This document shows positions 26,201-38,400 of a DNA stretch of 64,000 nucleotides, piece by piece. Made by a program: the position numbers and the translations under genes. Position 1 is the stretch's first letter; the number at the start of each line of letters is the position of its first letter. The DNA is from Oreocharis arfaki (taxonomy: Eukaryota; Chordata; Aves; Passeriformes; Paramythiidae), in contig VZRR01003434.1 in NCBI GenBank assembly GCA_013398015.1, positions 839,135 to 903,134 of the forward strand, in the 5' to 3' direction. The notes beneath the pieces are model-generated. The model ran no database searches. It was given only the letters and a program-made list of their open reading frames with translations, and was not told the origin of the DNA.

Positions 26201-27489
26201 ATGTTTACACACAGAAGGGAAATGATTGATACCAGACAACAGAAATGTCTTATTGTGGGGTTTTATTCACACCCATTTTCTCTTTAAAGTAAAGAGAATA
26301 AAATAGTGGCTGTAGTAACAGTTAAAAAGTATTTGGAACAGAAAAGGAACTGTCTGGTATCCCTATCACTCTTCCTTTGTTGCAGTTCTTCCTAAAATCT
26401 ATTATTTCAATTCTGTTTTGTTTTGTTTTATCTTCAGATAATGAGCCTATATAGTAATTTTCACAACCTTGAAGGAAACATCCCTTTTTAACAGAAAGAT
26501 AGCCGTTAAATCTGCAAGTGAAGGTTTTTTCATCCAGTTGAGTAAAGGATGGGAAATCCTTAGCAAGCTGCGTACGTGAGCCATTTTTTGGACAGTCCAT
26601 GATTTAAATGAGAGATTAAAAGTCCTAAATAAATAACACAGGGAGAAGAATTATGAATTTAACAAAAATAGCAATGTGATAGAGTAGGAGTTTCATGTGT
26701 GTTAGTGGTTCCAATAAACAGTTTAAATAAATAAATCTGTTGTAAATAAAGACAAGGAGGAAATGGTGAAGCAAACAAGTTGAGAGGACAATCATTTCGG
26801 AGAGGCTGAATGAGTGTTCCACAAACTAAATGTTCAGGATAATGCTGTTTCTATATTTCTATTGGAGTAGAAAAGCTGAGTTTAAGAATCAGCAAAAGGC
26901 TGTGCCAAGGCTACAGCTTGACTCGTCAAACATCAACCTCATATATGAGCCCTAAGAGAAGCATTCAGTTGGATAAGCATGAGCTCCTCTTTGGGGCAAG
27001 ATTTCTTTCATGGTCATCGTGTTGACCACAGCTCCTCATTTTATGGAGAAATGCTGGAGAGCTGTTTAAACAGTCGAAAGTCATATGAAACACAGTAAGG
27101 TTTTTCAGGATCATCTCTTTCCAGTTCAATGATCCTCTGCCTTCTTTTTGTGGTAATGTTAAACATTCAGGAATTAAAGGTGCTGTTAGATTCTCTGTGT
27201 TAACAGAGTGCAGATATGGAGATATCCTTCATTCACCACGAGCCAAAGGTTTTAAGGTAACAAAAAATTAAGTCTAAAGAAGATTTTTGTAAACCAGCAG
27301 GATTTAAGCTGGAAGTGACTAGTGTTCATAGGGGCACCTGTTCAGGGGTTGTAGCTTGAATAACAGGAAGCAAGTGAGCCACATTCAGGAACCAGAAGCC
27401 TTTTCTGTCCCTTCTGCAACTGCCCAAAAGGCTGTGCTGAATTATGGGGCTGCTGAAACAGAGGCAGCAAGAAGGCACAGGTGGTCTTT

Positions 27490-28299
27490 CCTTGGTCAGG
27501 GGAAGGCAGCTGTAGGGTGCCACTGGCACTGCCTGCCCTTGTGCCTGCCCTCTGCATGCAGTGCTACAGGCTTGGGGAAAAGTGGCTGGAAAGCTGCCTG
27601 GTGGAAAAGGATCTGGGGGTGCTGGTCAAGAGCTGGCTGAGCATGAGCCAGTGTGTGCCCAGGTGGCCAAGAAGGCCAATGGCATCCTGGCCTGTACCAG
27701 CAATAGTGTGGCCAGCAGGACCAGGACAGGGATTGTCCCCCTGTGCTCAGCACTGGTGAGGCCACACCTCTAGTGCTGTGTTCAGTTCTTAGGCCCTCAC
27801 TGCTAGAAAGACATTGAGGTGCTGGGGCACATCCAGAGAAGGGCAACAGAGCTGGGGAAGGGTCTGGAGCACAAGTCCTATGAGGAGCAGATGAGGGAGC
27901 TGGAGGTTTTTAGCCTGGAAAAGAGGAGGCTCAGGGGACACCTTATTCCTCTCTATAACTGCCTGAAATGAGGTTGTGGCAAGACAGGTCTTGGCCTCTT
28001 CTTCCAGGCGGTCACCAACAGGTCAAGAGAACACAGCATCGAGTTGAGCCAGGGGAGGTTCAGGTTGGGCAGAATTTTGTCACTGAAAGAGTGGTCAAAC
28101 ATTGGAATGGGCTGTCCAGGGAGGTGGTGGCATCACTGGAAGTGTTCAGGAAATGACTGGATGTAGCACTTAGTGCTATGGTTTACTTGGCATGGTGGCG
28201 TTCAAAGGTTTGACTCCATGAGGAGGACTCCATCTTGGAGGTCTTTTCCAACCTCAATGATTTTATGATTCTATTCTATAATTCTGTTCTATGATTCTA
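27490..28299 (+). mobile_element. CR1 LINE, 5'-truncated and decayed
   Basis: This is the C-terminal RT region and 3' UTR of a second CR1. Piecewise + translation gives WLESCLVEKDLGVLV (27580-27625), then in another frame VAKKANGILACTSNSVASRT and IVPLCSALVRPHL (to 27770). A stop follows where glutamate is expected (CTC TAG TGC TGT GTT CAG). RRATELGKGLEHKSYEE and FSLEKRRLRGHLIPLYNCLK come next, then a stop, and finally FVTERVVKHWNGLSREVV. The 3' UTR contains GAGGTCTTTTCCAACCTCAATG and ends in degenerate ATTCTATG units (28262-28299), the CR1 hallmark. It differs from the CR1 at 188-1561 in its 3' UTR, so it belongs to a different subfamily. The 5' limit is approximate; homology is weak before about 27500. 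Confidence 0.93.
28261..28299 (+). repeat. CR1 3'-terminal octamer repeats
   Basis: Degenerate repeats of ATTCTATG (TTATGATTCTATTCTATAAT and then TCTGTTCTATGATTCTA) mark the end of the element. This repeat is the 3' end recognised by CR1 reverse transcriptase. Confidence 0.9.
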
Positions 28300-29970
28300 A
28301 GGACACAAGCTATGCTCCCCTGAGCTGCCTCTCTAGTAACATTCCTGTGGTGCAGCATGCCAGGATATCAGCATGTGTCATTCTCATGCCAGGACAGTGT
28401 TCCCAAGTACACCTGCCTAACTAATTCTGTTGATTCAGTTAAGACAGATTTGGTTTAGGTTAAAGCAAGACTGAGCATGCCTGCAGGAGATGCACTCAGA
28501 ACTTTGAGGAATAGACACATAGGTCAGAATGCAAAAATTCTAGAAAAGAAGTGTTCTGACACCTTGAAAGCCAGTGAATGAATGGCCCATACATGATGGT
28601 GGGAATATAAGTTAGGTGGCTGGGGAGGCTTCAAGGCGGAAAGTTATCTTTTCCTCAAGCAGAGCAGGGCAAATGCAGTTTGAGGAAGAGATATGGTAGC
28701 TGCTCTTGTACAGTCAGATGTCCCATTTATGGACATTATGAGAAAACTAGAAGCAATATATTTTGTACTGAATAATAAAATTCTTTGGAATATAATTTTT
28801 TGTATTTATTTTATTATTTTATTCCTGCGGATTTCCAGACAAGACTTGTCTTTTTGCACTGTAGAAGTTTCTGCTCACAGACTGTTCAAACACAATTCTC
28901 TCAAGAAATCTGAGTTACTATTAGATAACTATGAAGTTACTTCAGCTAAATCCACATAATTTAACATGTATATGGAAGGAATGCCACACTCATTTTACTC
29001 GAAATTTGCATCTTAACTATAGTTTTGAAGACTGGCTCATTAGTGATGTCACTGCAGTGGGTGATTCTTTGATACTCTTTACAGTTACGAGTGACAAAAC
29101 CACAGAGGCTGATTTCCAAAGATAGGGTTTCATCCTCAGGATATGATTGGTCTAGGCTGTTCCTTGTTTTGCAGTTAGAGTTCAGGGTCTCACTTTTAAT
29201 CCATAGCATTTCAAATAATCTACTTGAGCCACTCTGCCTTTCCCACACACCTGAGCCATTTTACGTGAAGATCTCTGTTTTAGATGAGAAGGGGTTAAAT
29301 ACTTAATATTCCTGTGCTCAGAGTTCTAAACAGTATTGAATGTTCATTTTTCTTAATGAAAAATGCATTTAAATAATGTAGGCTTTTCTTATTTTGCTGT
29401 TACTGTTGCAACACTACAGATTGCTCATAATATGTGAATGCCTATAGCTATTGGAAGGGTGGCTACTATCATGTTGGCTATAAATCTAAATTAACAGAGA
29501 TACATGATTCATGTGCATATGATGTAGGCACTCAAGAGGCAGGCTGTTTGTAAGAGAAACATAATTCTCTTATTAACTTCCAAAATACCCTGCTTACTCC
29601 TTTGGGAATTCAGAGAACACATGCATATATATAACTGCTTAGGAGCAGTGCAAGTAGGAGCGTGATTATAGGAAATACAGTTCTGTTTACTATCTGTAGC
29701 ATCTTTGATTGTTGATTATTCTTGTCTCTGTGCCAAAAAGAGTCAGAATATTGCCAGGAGTTAGTTCAGGACAGCAGACCGTAATGAGTATGATTGTGAT
29801 CCCTTTATATGGAGAAAATTTTTTTTTTTCTTTCTGTCTACAACACTGGAATTAAATCTTAATTTGCTCTGCATGGAGAAAAATTAACTATCTACTTGCA
29901 GCAGAGCCCCTACCAACATAAAGACAAAAAAAGGAGTTTGTATTAAAGGACCCTGATTCAACATATTTGG
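28300..29970. other. Unrecognised non-coding sequence
   Basis: AT-rich sequence without recognisable coding or repeat content. A T10-11 tract is at about 29819-29829. Open frames are all under 100 codons. Confidence 0.55.
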
Positions 29971-30085
29971 GCTCAATCATTGATTTTTCCACTCGGCCTT
30001 TGACATGTCCCTTAATTTCCCTGTTGAAATTCCTCTGTGAAACTGATTAATAATATTAATGTCTTTGGCTAATTTATTTAGAGAA
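29971..30085 (+). mobile_element. MIR/CORE-SINE-like relic (possible)
   Basis: On + the sequence follows the order of a MIR 3' half: GGCCTTTGACATGTCCCTTA (compare TGACCTTGGGCAAGTCACTTAA), TTTCCCTGTTGAAATTCCTC (compare CCTCTCTGTGCCTCAGTTTCCTC), TGTGAAACTGATTAATAATA (compare TGTAAAATGGGGATAATAATA). Three collinear matches in the right order make chance less likely, but divergence is high. No tRNA-like head is visible. Confidence 0.5.
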
Positions 30086-31140
30086 TACACAGAATCTGGA
30101 ATAGTGGGGGTTAGACTATGCTGTGGAGGAACCACTTTATTACAACTAGCCTGCAATAAGAAGGACCTAGTCCAAAATCCTGCTGTGCCTTAGATTTCTG
30201 TTAGTAAACAAGAGGAATGAAGTCTCCTGATCTCCAACACATGCTAGAAAGCCTGTTGATTTAGTCAACAATGGCTCATTATCTAAAGTGTTTACTGGAT
30301 TCATTAAGCACTGAAAGCTGTGGATGAAAAAGAGGGGCATACTTTAATTTCCTCATTCTTGCTGCCACTTTTCTCACTTTCTTCACACTGACATTCCTGC
30401 TTTAATTAAATGTTCATCTTCTCCTTGTGATTTCTGCACACACCGTTTCAATAGCATAAAGCGATGTTTCTTTGTGGCAAAAATATGCCTACACTGTTAG
30501 CAGAACCTCTTGTGTTTTAGAGATTACTTACTGGGGATCTCCTAAATATTCCGCTGTAAGTGTATTTGTCTGACTTCCTCCTCTGAGTAAAAAAGTATTG
30601 CCTGGGACTGGCTAGACAAGCCCACTGTGCAGAATTGATTTTCATGTTTTATGAGATACTGATGACTCCCATGCTTCCGTTGCAAGTCGTTTGCCTCTGG
30701 ATGGGCTCTCTTTCACATCGAAAGCCCAAGCAGCAGCAGTAAGCTGATCTGCATTAGAACTTTTGCAACTACAGATACTGAAGCCTTGAAAGAGAGGACA
30801 ACAGAATGTTTAAAATATTATATTTAGGCATTTTAACCACTTTTGTGTATTTGAGGGCTGATGGTAACATCTTTTATGTTGCATGCCTAATTATTTGACT
30901 TAAAAAACTATCCTATAGTGGGATTGACATCCAGCAGTGGGAATATGATTTGAAAACAACCTTCTGAAGACAGATGAGCCAAATTATTTGTTCAATACCA
31001 CTGAATTCAACCCCAAACAAGTTCTCCATTTATTCCTCCACAGCATTTTGAAGAGGGCTGCACTTTGTAGTCAGACTAAATGAGAAAGACAGAATACTCC
31101 AGTAGCTGGCAGGAGGTTTCAGCTCAGCTGTCCTTCATTC

Positions 31141-31159
31141 TTTTTTTTTTTTTTTTTTT
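31141..31159. repeat. Poly-T tract (19 T)
   Basis: An uninterrupted run of 19 T. On minus it would be an A19 tail, but the bases that would precede it on minus show no AATAAA or ATTAAA and no recognisable retrocopy. Confidence 0.9.
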
Positions 31160-32386
31160 CCTGCTCAATGTTTAACATAATTTCTTACTGGTTACTACTT
31201 TTTGGCATTCTTCTATTCTACCACATATAATGACTCAGAGGAGAAAATTCACAGAAATTATTTGTTCAGGTTTCCCATCATTTACCATTAAAGTCAAGTT
31301 ACTGGGAAGTACATGTTCTTATAATAAATAGAGAATAAGAGCACCTGGAGCTATTTTTTTTTTCTGTAACAGTGACAAAAACGTGGGGTGGCCTTCTCAC
31401 AGAGCCCTGTGATGTCATCAGTATTTTCTTTAAAGTGCAGTGGAAATGAGCATTTTCTTTCTCTTCAAACTTACTTCTTAAGACTACTTTTCATAGCTTT
31501 GTACTTGTCAAGGCTCATTGAGTAAAAGTCTGAGGCAGTAAAATGTTATAAGTGTCTCAGCATGTCCTTCTATCCATCCTTATTTAAGATCGACTATTAC
31601 TTCTTGCTGTGGTTTCTCTTTTTTTATTTTTAATTTCTTTCTGCAGCTAATTTTATCTCTATATTCTTTACTGTATTAGTTGCTTAGGAAGGTCTTATTT
31701 TTACACTCTTGATGCATATTTTCAAAAACAGTTCATTAAACACAAGGTAATATTATTTTTAATCCTAAAATTTTCATGGGAAAAGAAAATCACATCTTGT
31801 TAATAAAGACTATATTTTAGTTAGCTAATGTCTCAGAGGTCCAAATCTTATTCTCTAGTACTGGGACAAAAATATTTATATTGTGGTATTAAGAAACCAA
31901 GTTCCTATCCCCATATTTTACACAGAAAACAGATGATCTGTGTTGGATACAAGAAATGCGGAATAAAAATCCAGAATGCTTTTTTCCCCCTTTTTCTGTA
32001 TTCTAGAACATCTTCTTATCTTTTTCAAATTTTGAAGCTGTTGGCAGGAGTCACTGAGATTACAAGCATCCTTTGACTTATGGCTCTTCTTCTGAAAACT
32101 TCTGAAGAGTTTAAATGTCAGCAGTTTGTCAGCCCTAGGGAAACAAATTGATCCTCAATAAGGGAACGATAGTTTAGGAAATAGGAAATACTGTTTTAAA
32201 TTTGGTAAGATAAATCTCTGTTCCTGAGAATTGCATTAAACATGAGAAGTGTTGACACTGTATCTCATTTTTAGAACTCAGTTTTGTTCTTTTCTTTGTT
32301 AGTATTATGGTTCAGGATTATAATGAACTTGTTTCTAATTAATACCATTAATAAAATTAATAATGTTTAAATTTTAAGTTAATTTG

Positions 32387-32414
32387 TTTAATTAAATTAA
32401 TTAATTTAATTAAA
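32387..32414. repeat. Perfect 28-bp AT palindrome
   Basis: The two 14-base arms TTTAATTAAATTAA and TTAATTTAATTAAA meet at 32400/32401 with no loop and are exact reverse complements. Flanking sequence is also rich in TTAA and TAAT words (about 32335-32386). It could extrude as a cruciform or bind homeodomain-type proteins (TAATTA words), but it may simply be an AT microsatellite. Confidence 0.9.
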
Positions 32415-33877
32415 ACAAGAAAGCCTTATTAATTGAGCTCTTCTTCAGTCTTTTCACATCCCCTCGGAAGCCTTTTATTCTCAGTAAAAGCACTTCATGA
32501 TGTATGTAGCGGTACGAGGGGAAAAAGCCTATGTGTCCACTTGTTCAGGGGCTTAGAAGTATAAAAGATTGTATCAAAAATATGGATACTAGCAAGTTTA
32601 AGGAGGCCTCAGACTGAAGTCACTCAGTGTCCAGGATGCTTTGTGGTAATCCTCCTTTATGTGTCTTCTTAATTTGCTGTCTTTAAACTTGTTAAGAACT
32701 TTCCACATGCTTAAATTACAATCAGTTATGGTTAAAGAGACGATTGCATTACCCAGATGGCAATAGGCATGTGCTGTTTTGGGGTAGATATAATTCCTAA
32801 GTATCTCAGATGGGCATTTTCGCTCTTGTCTTCTTTCAGTGGTTTCGAACTTGAAATACTTTAATGAGCAAAGAAAGATGTTCCCTTTCTAAATCCTTGG
32901 GGTTTCAGAAATAATGGGCTTTTCTTCATCATTTCCTGCCATTATGCTCTTTGCAGTTTTTCTGTTGTTAGAAACTATGTTTTAAAAATATCTGAACTTG
33001 CTTTATGATGGGAAGAAGTATTTTGGAAGAGTGGGAGTTGGTAAGGGAGGAAAGTCTTGACTGGTCTGTGAGGAAGAATGAAAGAATTGGTTCTAAGGAG
33101 AATCAAGAGCATGAAAAAAGGTACTTGCCTCAAACTGAGGATTAGATCTGTTTTATTTGCTCTTACCAGGAAAAGTCTGACTTCGTAAGAGTGGCTATTG
33201 GAAGCCCACTGTTTCAATTTCTGGAGTAATTCTGTAATCTGCTAGAGTGTGTATTTCAGAGTGAGATGGCAGAGATCCTTTTCTTTCACTGTTACCATTT
33301 TCCTCACAGTCCTTTGGATCTGGGTTGGGATCTGGGTCTCAGTAGGGGAGACACCAGCCAAGCCCAAGTCCCTTAGTGCATATAAATTCTTCCCCAAAAC
33401 ATTAATTTCCCCTCCTTTCTGTTAAGTTCTTTCCTGCCTGCCCCAGAGTTAAAAAGGAAAGATTTCCATCTCTGTGTTTCCCAGGTAACTTTTTTCAGCC
33501 ATGTTTCTTATTGTCTTCTCTTCATGTTGGTCTCTTCAGATGGTCGGCATTCCCAGCGTGTAGTGCAGTGCTCAGTTGTCAATAGCCTTGATGTTCCCAC
33601 CGAGAAGCTGAAAGTTTGCCATCATGTGGCTGTCCTAACTGGGAGATGATCCCTGGAGTTCTACATTTTAGCTACTCTTGTGCTATGCAAAAAAATTGTT
33701 TACATCCTCTCCTGTGGAGCTCAAGTTCTGCAGAAGAGCAAAGCACAGCAGAAAGGATAACCAGCTCTGCATTCAAACTGAAGACTGAAATTTCACGCCA
33801 ACACCCTGAAGGACCATGCCAGGTCACATTCATAAGCTCAAAAAAATCCTCCAATGTGTTACACATTTTTCTCTCAC

Positions 33878-33945
33878 TTTTTTTTTTTTTTTTTAATTTT
33901 AAAAATGAGGCATTTTAATATTCTGAACTTGACTTTTTTTTTTTT
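33878..33945. repeat. Two T tracts 39 bases apart
   Basis: T17 (33878-33894) and T12 (33934-33945) flank an AT-rich spacer that includes AATTTTAAAAATGAGGC. Low-complexity sequence. Confidence 0.85.
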
Positions 33946-35431
33946 TGTCTTTGTGTATTATGTTAGAAGTCATGATTAGGAAGCAATAAAAGAAAGTAAT
34001 TGTGCAGTAATATGTACTCATATTCACTTTCTTATTTCTCTTACTATTTGCTAGTAATATTTTTAATCTGGAAATTTGAATTATTTCTTCTATATTTCCT
34101 CTAATACTGTTTAGTTGCAATGTGTGTCTTGTGTCCTTATTTTAGGCTTTACTTAACTGCGCTTTCAGCAAAATACACAGTTTAAATTGCAGAGAGACAG
34201 CCTTAAATAACGCAGTGTCATTAGAGGTTTCTTACCTGTATTCATTATAGCTGATATTTTTCAGCTTTCTCACATTGTGCTGTAGTGGCAAATGCTTCCT
34301 TTATGCCTCTGACCTTTAATACATTCATTAAATTTAATGAGTTTAAAATGTAAAAGAAAAATCATCTTGCCAAACAGAATTATCAGGACTCTTATTTATT
34401 AGGAAAAAGAGGACCAGATTCACAAAGCAGGTCTATACAAAACTACTTTGTACTCTTTCTACCTGCTATGATACTCTGTTGATACAGTACGTTCAGTCTG
34501 ATAAAAGCTGAAGGAAAAATAACAGCAGGCACTTGAATACCATTCTCTCTATGTGGTGTGAGAGAATTTGCTGTTTTTCATAGTTAGCAAGGCTCTATTT
34601 ATGTCCAGTTGTGACATAAGAGTCTACTACATAATGAAAAAAAGTCTTGTCAGAGGAGTCAAACCTGGTTTGTCATTTGTTCACTTTTTATTTTATAGGA
34701 AGAGTTGAGCCACTGCTGCCTTAGTTGTGATTACCAGTAGTTCTTGAACATTGTGACAAAGTTCTATGAAATACACTATGAAAAATTTACTTGCTTGTCC
34801 TCTTCAGAAAGATCTCCCCTTTATATCAGGCTATAATGGTTTGGGAGTGGGACATGCTCCCTGTACTGTGTTACGATGAGAGATACTCCTTCTACAGTAC
34901 CACTGCAGAAGAAACCTCCTTTCCAGGGACAGATTCTGCAAACTGCCATCTCTCACTTTGTCACACTGGAGAGTCCTGAAGACCTTCTACAGACATGCAG
35001 ATGTTTTGATGGAGAGAAGAGGGGGCTCCTGCCTAGCATTTTCAGCAATTATTTACCTCTTTTCTTCTGGGCTTGTGAAGAGGTGAATAAATTCAGACTG
35101 CAAACCCCATAGTTTCTGTCATTATTTTAGCAGTCAAAAGTCAACGAGATGCAGCACAGTATCAGCAGTGACAATGCTGACATTGCCTGGGTTTCTCCCG
35201 GACTAATCAAACTCAACATGACCCCACTTGTGCCCATGGGCTCTTTGCCCCAACTTCTCCTCTGACCTTCATGCTTGATCTCCTACCCTCTTCCTGAACA
35301 AGGCATCCTGGTACAACCAAGTTGATCCATACAAGCAAAACCAGAAAAATAGCATGGAGTTGAATTGAATTTGCCACTATTGGATTATTCATTCTGTGCA
35401 TAAGGCATATTTTTATCTGCTTCTCTTTGCC

Positions 35432-35481
35432 TTGATCATTTAGACAGTAAACCCTTCTGGGACAGGTACTGATTTGCAGAA
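35432..35481 (+). mobile_element. L2/MIR-tail-like fragment (weak)
   Basis: TTAGACAGTAAACCCTTCTG followed by GGACAGGTACTGATTTGC resembles the 'TAGACTGTAAGCTCCTTGAG' and 'GGGCAGGGACTG' words near the 3' end of L2-type LINEs and related SINEs. Only about 40 bases can be matched and no terminal repeat follows, so this is tentative. Confidence 0.28.
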
Positions 35482-38400
35482 AGAAGGATCACACTCAGCT
35501 AATTGCAAAGGTGCTCCAGCAGTTGAGATAAGGATGAACTATAATCAGCAGATGTGACTAAGAGGGAGTGACTCTTCTGCTTATTTCCTCATGATTTACG
35601 TGCCATTTTGAGAACAACATATTTAAGCACAGACAATGCATGATGATGAACTATCTTTTAAAGAAGGAGGACCAGCCATATTCTTTAGATATTAATGTTG
35701 TATAGATTTTCAGACCATAAAAAGAGGTAAGATACAGTCTTTTTACACAATTAGGTTTATACAAGTCTTCAAAGGGTTAAATGTGAAAATGTTGACATCC
35801 TGTTGAAGCCTTCAAAAGAAAGTGGAAAAGCAGAGAGAGGAATTACCTCAGAGTAATGCTTTGTGTGATTTATTTATTATGGGAGAAATTTGAAGCAGAG
35901 CATAGAACCTGTGCAAAGCCACTGCATAAATATGATTGTTTTGGGTATGACCAGAGGATAAAGATAACTGTATTGATGGTCTCCTACACTTCTGCAATGA
36001 CACCTCTGGTCATTTCAAACTGGGAGAACCACAAGATGTCTGAACAAAATTTTCTATTACAAGGAAGTTGCATAAAAGGATGGAGACATTTTTTCATTTA
36101 ACATCTTGCAAGTCCACTGCCTAGACAACTCTGCATAACTGGTACATCAGCTTTAAGGTCTTCTGAGGGAAAAGAGTATTTTGTTTCTCTTTAGTCCTAC
36201 CGTTCTTTAATCTGACACTGTACCATGAGCCAGAATTTAAATTCATGATGGTTTTGATGGGTTTCATGCTTTATAACTCTATTTTCCCTCTCTAATTCTT
36301 ATATCCTAAACCTATGACTTCTTTTATTTTCAAACTCATATTTGGGCAAAAGTCACTCTAGCTTAATCTTACTGGAGATTTATGAAAAAGGTTTTTGTAT
36401 GTATTCAGCAAGGGTGTCGTGAGTTGGCTCAATAAAGCTCAAATAGCTTTACAGCAGCTATTGTCTGTTCCATAATGCTGCTCTGAACATAAACTATGGC
36501 ATTATACTGGAATTAACCAGCTTGACAGATGACTTTAGTCTTGTTTTGAATACGCTGATTGACATGTCATTTTGACCTGAAAATAATAATGGGATGCTGA
36601 AAAGAGACTACGAATTTAAGCATCAAAGTATTGCTCAATTTACTTCAATAGTCTTCAACCTTTATAATACAATTGCAGAATATATTAAAGATTATTTTGG
36701 TACTAGATGATCATCTAACTGAAAATATTGTTTCCATGCCTATTCAGAATATTAACTATTTACTATTGCCTTTATTTATGCTATTAGTAAAATCAAAGCT
36801 GAGGAAAACACCATATTACATGGAAAATTAATCAGATTTCATATTAATTCTTACCTCTTTCAGTTGCCTACTGTCTGAGAATGGATAACATGAAAAGTAC
36901 TTTTTCTGAAAAATTTATTTTATTAATTGGATTTTCCTGAGTACATTAGCAGACAGGAGGCATTAGGATGATCTGGCCTGATTTTGGTTAGGAGTTTCCA
37001 GTATCTAATGAATTCTGACAGCTCCAGCATGTCTGTTTCCTCTTCCTTGGAATGGTTTTAACACACAACTTTCGTTTTCTTGTCTTTTAGTTGGCTCATG
37101 GTATTGTGTGCTCATATGGAATGCCATAACTTAATATCTATAAATTGCTTTTCTAAGGAGCATGCTGTGTTTAACGTCAGCTTCCTTCTACTTAACTGCT
37201 TTGTGTCAAGAATATCTTGTGTTACCATCATTATTGTCCTTTGTATTGGTTTAAAAAGCTGAAAATCTTGGAAGTACAGAACAGATCACATGCCTTTGTC
37301 ATGGATCTCCTCTGCATCCATCTCTGTTCTCCTTGGTATGATTTAAGTAGGGGAGGTTTTGGCAGTTTTTTAAGTAGTTAGCAATTTCATATTGCTCTAT
37401 CTTTTCCACATCTGTAGCAAGCCTGTTCCTTTTTGTAGCATAAGCAACCAAAAATATAGACAGTGATTGAAATTAATTTTCATTCCATTGTGTGGGTATA
37501 ATTTCCTTTGGGTTACAGTACTCAAAATATACTCACAGACTGCACTGGTGTATAATCTGATTTTTTTGCTGACGTTCATGTTGCTTAATAATGGGAATAG
37601 TTAGTCCTGGCTTATAGTGTATTAAAATGAAGCAGCACTCATCACAATGCCTCTTAAAAAAAAAGAAAATTAAAACCCCTTTCAGCTTTCTTATTTCATA
37701 ATCACTCCCTATTTCATTTTTTTGATATATTTAATTGCCTGACTCACTTATCTACACAATTCTATCAGTCTGGCCAGTGCATTTTGAGTTTTGTTTTTCC
37801 TCACTTCTATTTTCTGTTTACTGTTCATCGTTCTAATTTACATCACTCTTGACCTTCCATTATTTTAAAACTAAAATTTTCACTTTCTTTCCTCACATCA
37901 GCCAGGAGTAGTGAACAACACTTAATCCCATCACGCTGTAGCAGTTGAATCAGCCTCTGTGGCACTGAGTCCAGCCACACTTACCCATTACATGAGATTT
38001 TACAACTAGTTTTTATCTTTCTTAAGGACAAAACTTAAGGTCTGACGATATTCCTCACAATGAAGCGAGCCAATGGTATTAGTAGCCATGGATGTCCAAG
38101 GATGTATTTTTCGTTAATTTTCTGGTGGTGCTCTGAAAGTAATTCTCAAATTCCCGGGAATTCTCATTGCTCTTCTTTCCCTTTCTCTGAATATTGATTA
38201 TGAAGAAGAAAAGCCATAAAAATTATGACTAGCATTGCCAGCACCACCACTAATACAGCACACTGGGTATGTGGCAGTCCTAAACTCAGGCTTTATTAGA
38301 AAATTCTCAAATATATCTGCCAGGTATCAGGGCAGGCCTTTCTCGTGAAGTATTGCTATGCATCCAGGAAACTGCCTCTGTGGTAGGAAATCCCCACTGC

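Larger units (their letters stand above)
12057..27489. other. Unrecognised non-coding sequence
   Basis: About 15 kb with no recognisable exon. Simple-sequence patches are at 16113-16140 (GA-rich), 17347-17397 (purine tract), 19272-19315 (T/G-rich) and 19806-19813 (C8). A small hairpin occurs at 16700-16725. A GC-richer patch at 19780-20290 is listed separately. The longest open frames, such as the 119-codon one at 17811-18170 on minus and the 111-codon one at 24356-24691 on minus, have no recognisable domain. Confidence 0.55.

Noticed and set aside
31141..31200. T19 as the poly(A) tail of a minus-strand processed pseudogene
   Set aside because: No AATAAA or ATTAAA just before the A run on minus, no coding remnant and no flanking direct repeats found.
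34828..35130. Stretch starting TATAATGGTTTGGGAGTGGG considered as an LTR
   Set aside because: The opening resembles some LTR starts, but I found no target duplication, TATA box plus poly(A) pair, or recognisable family sequence.
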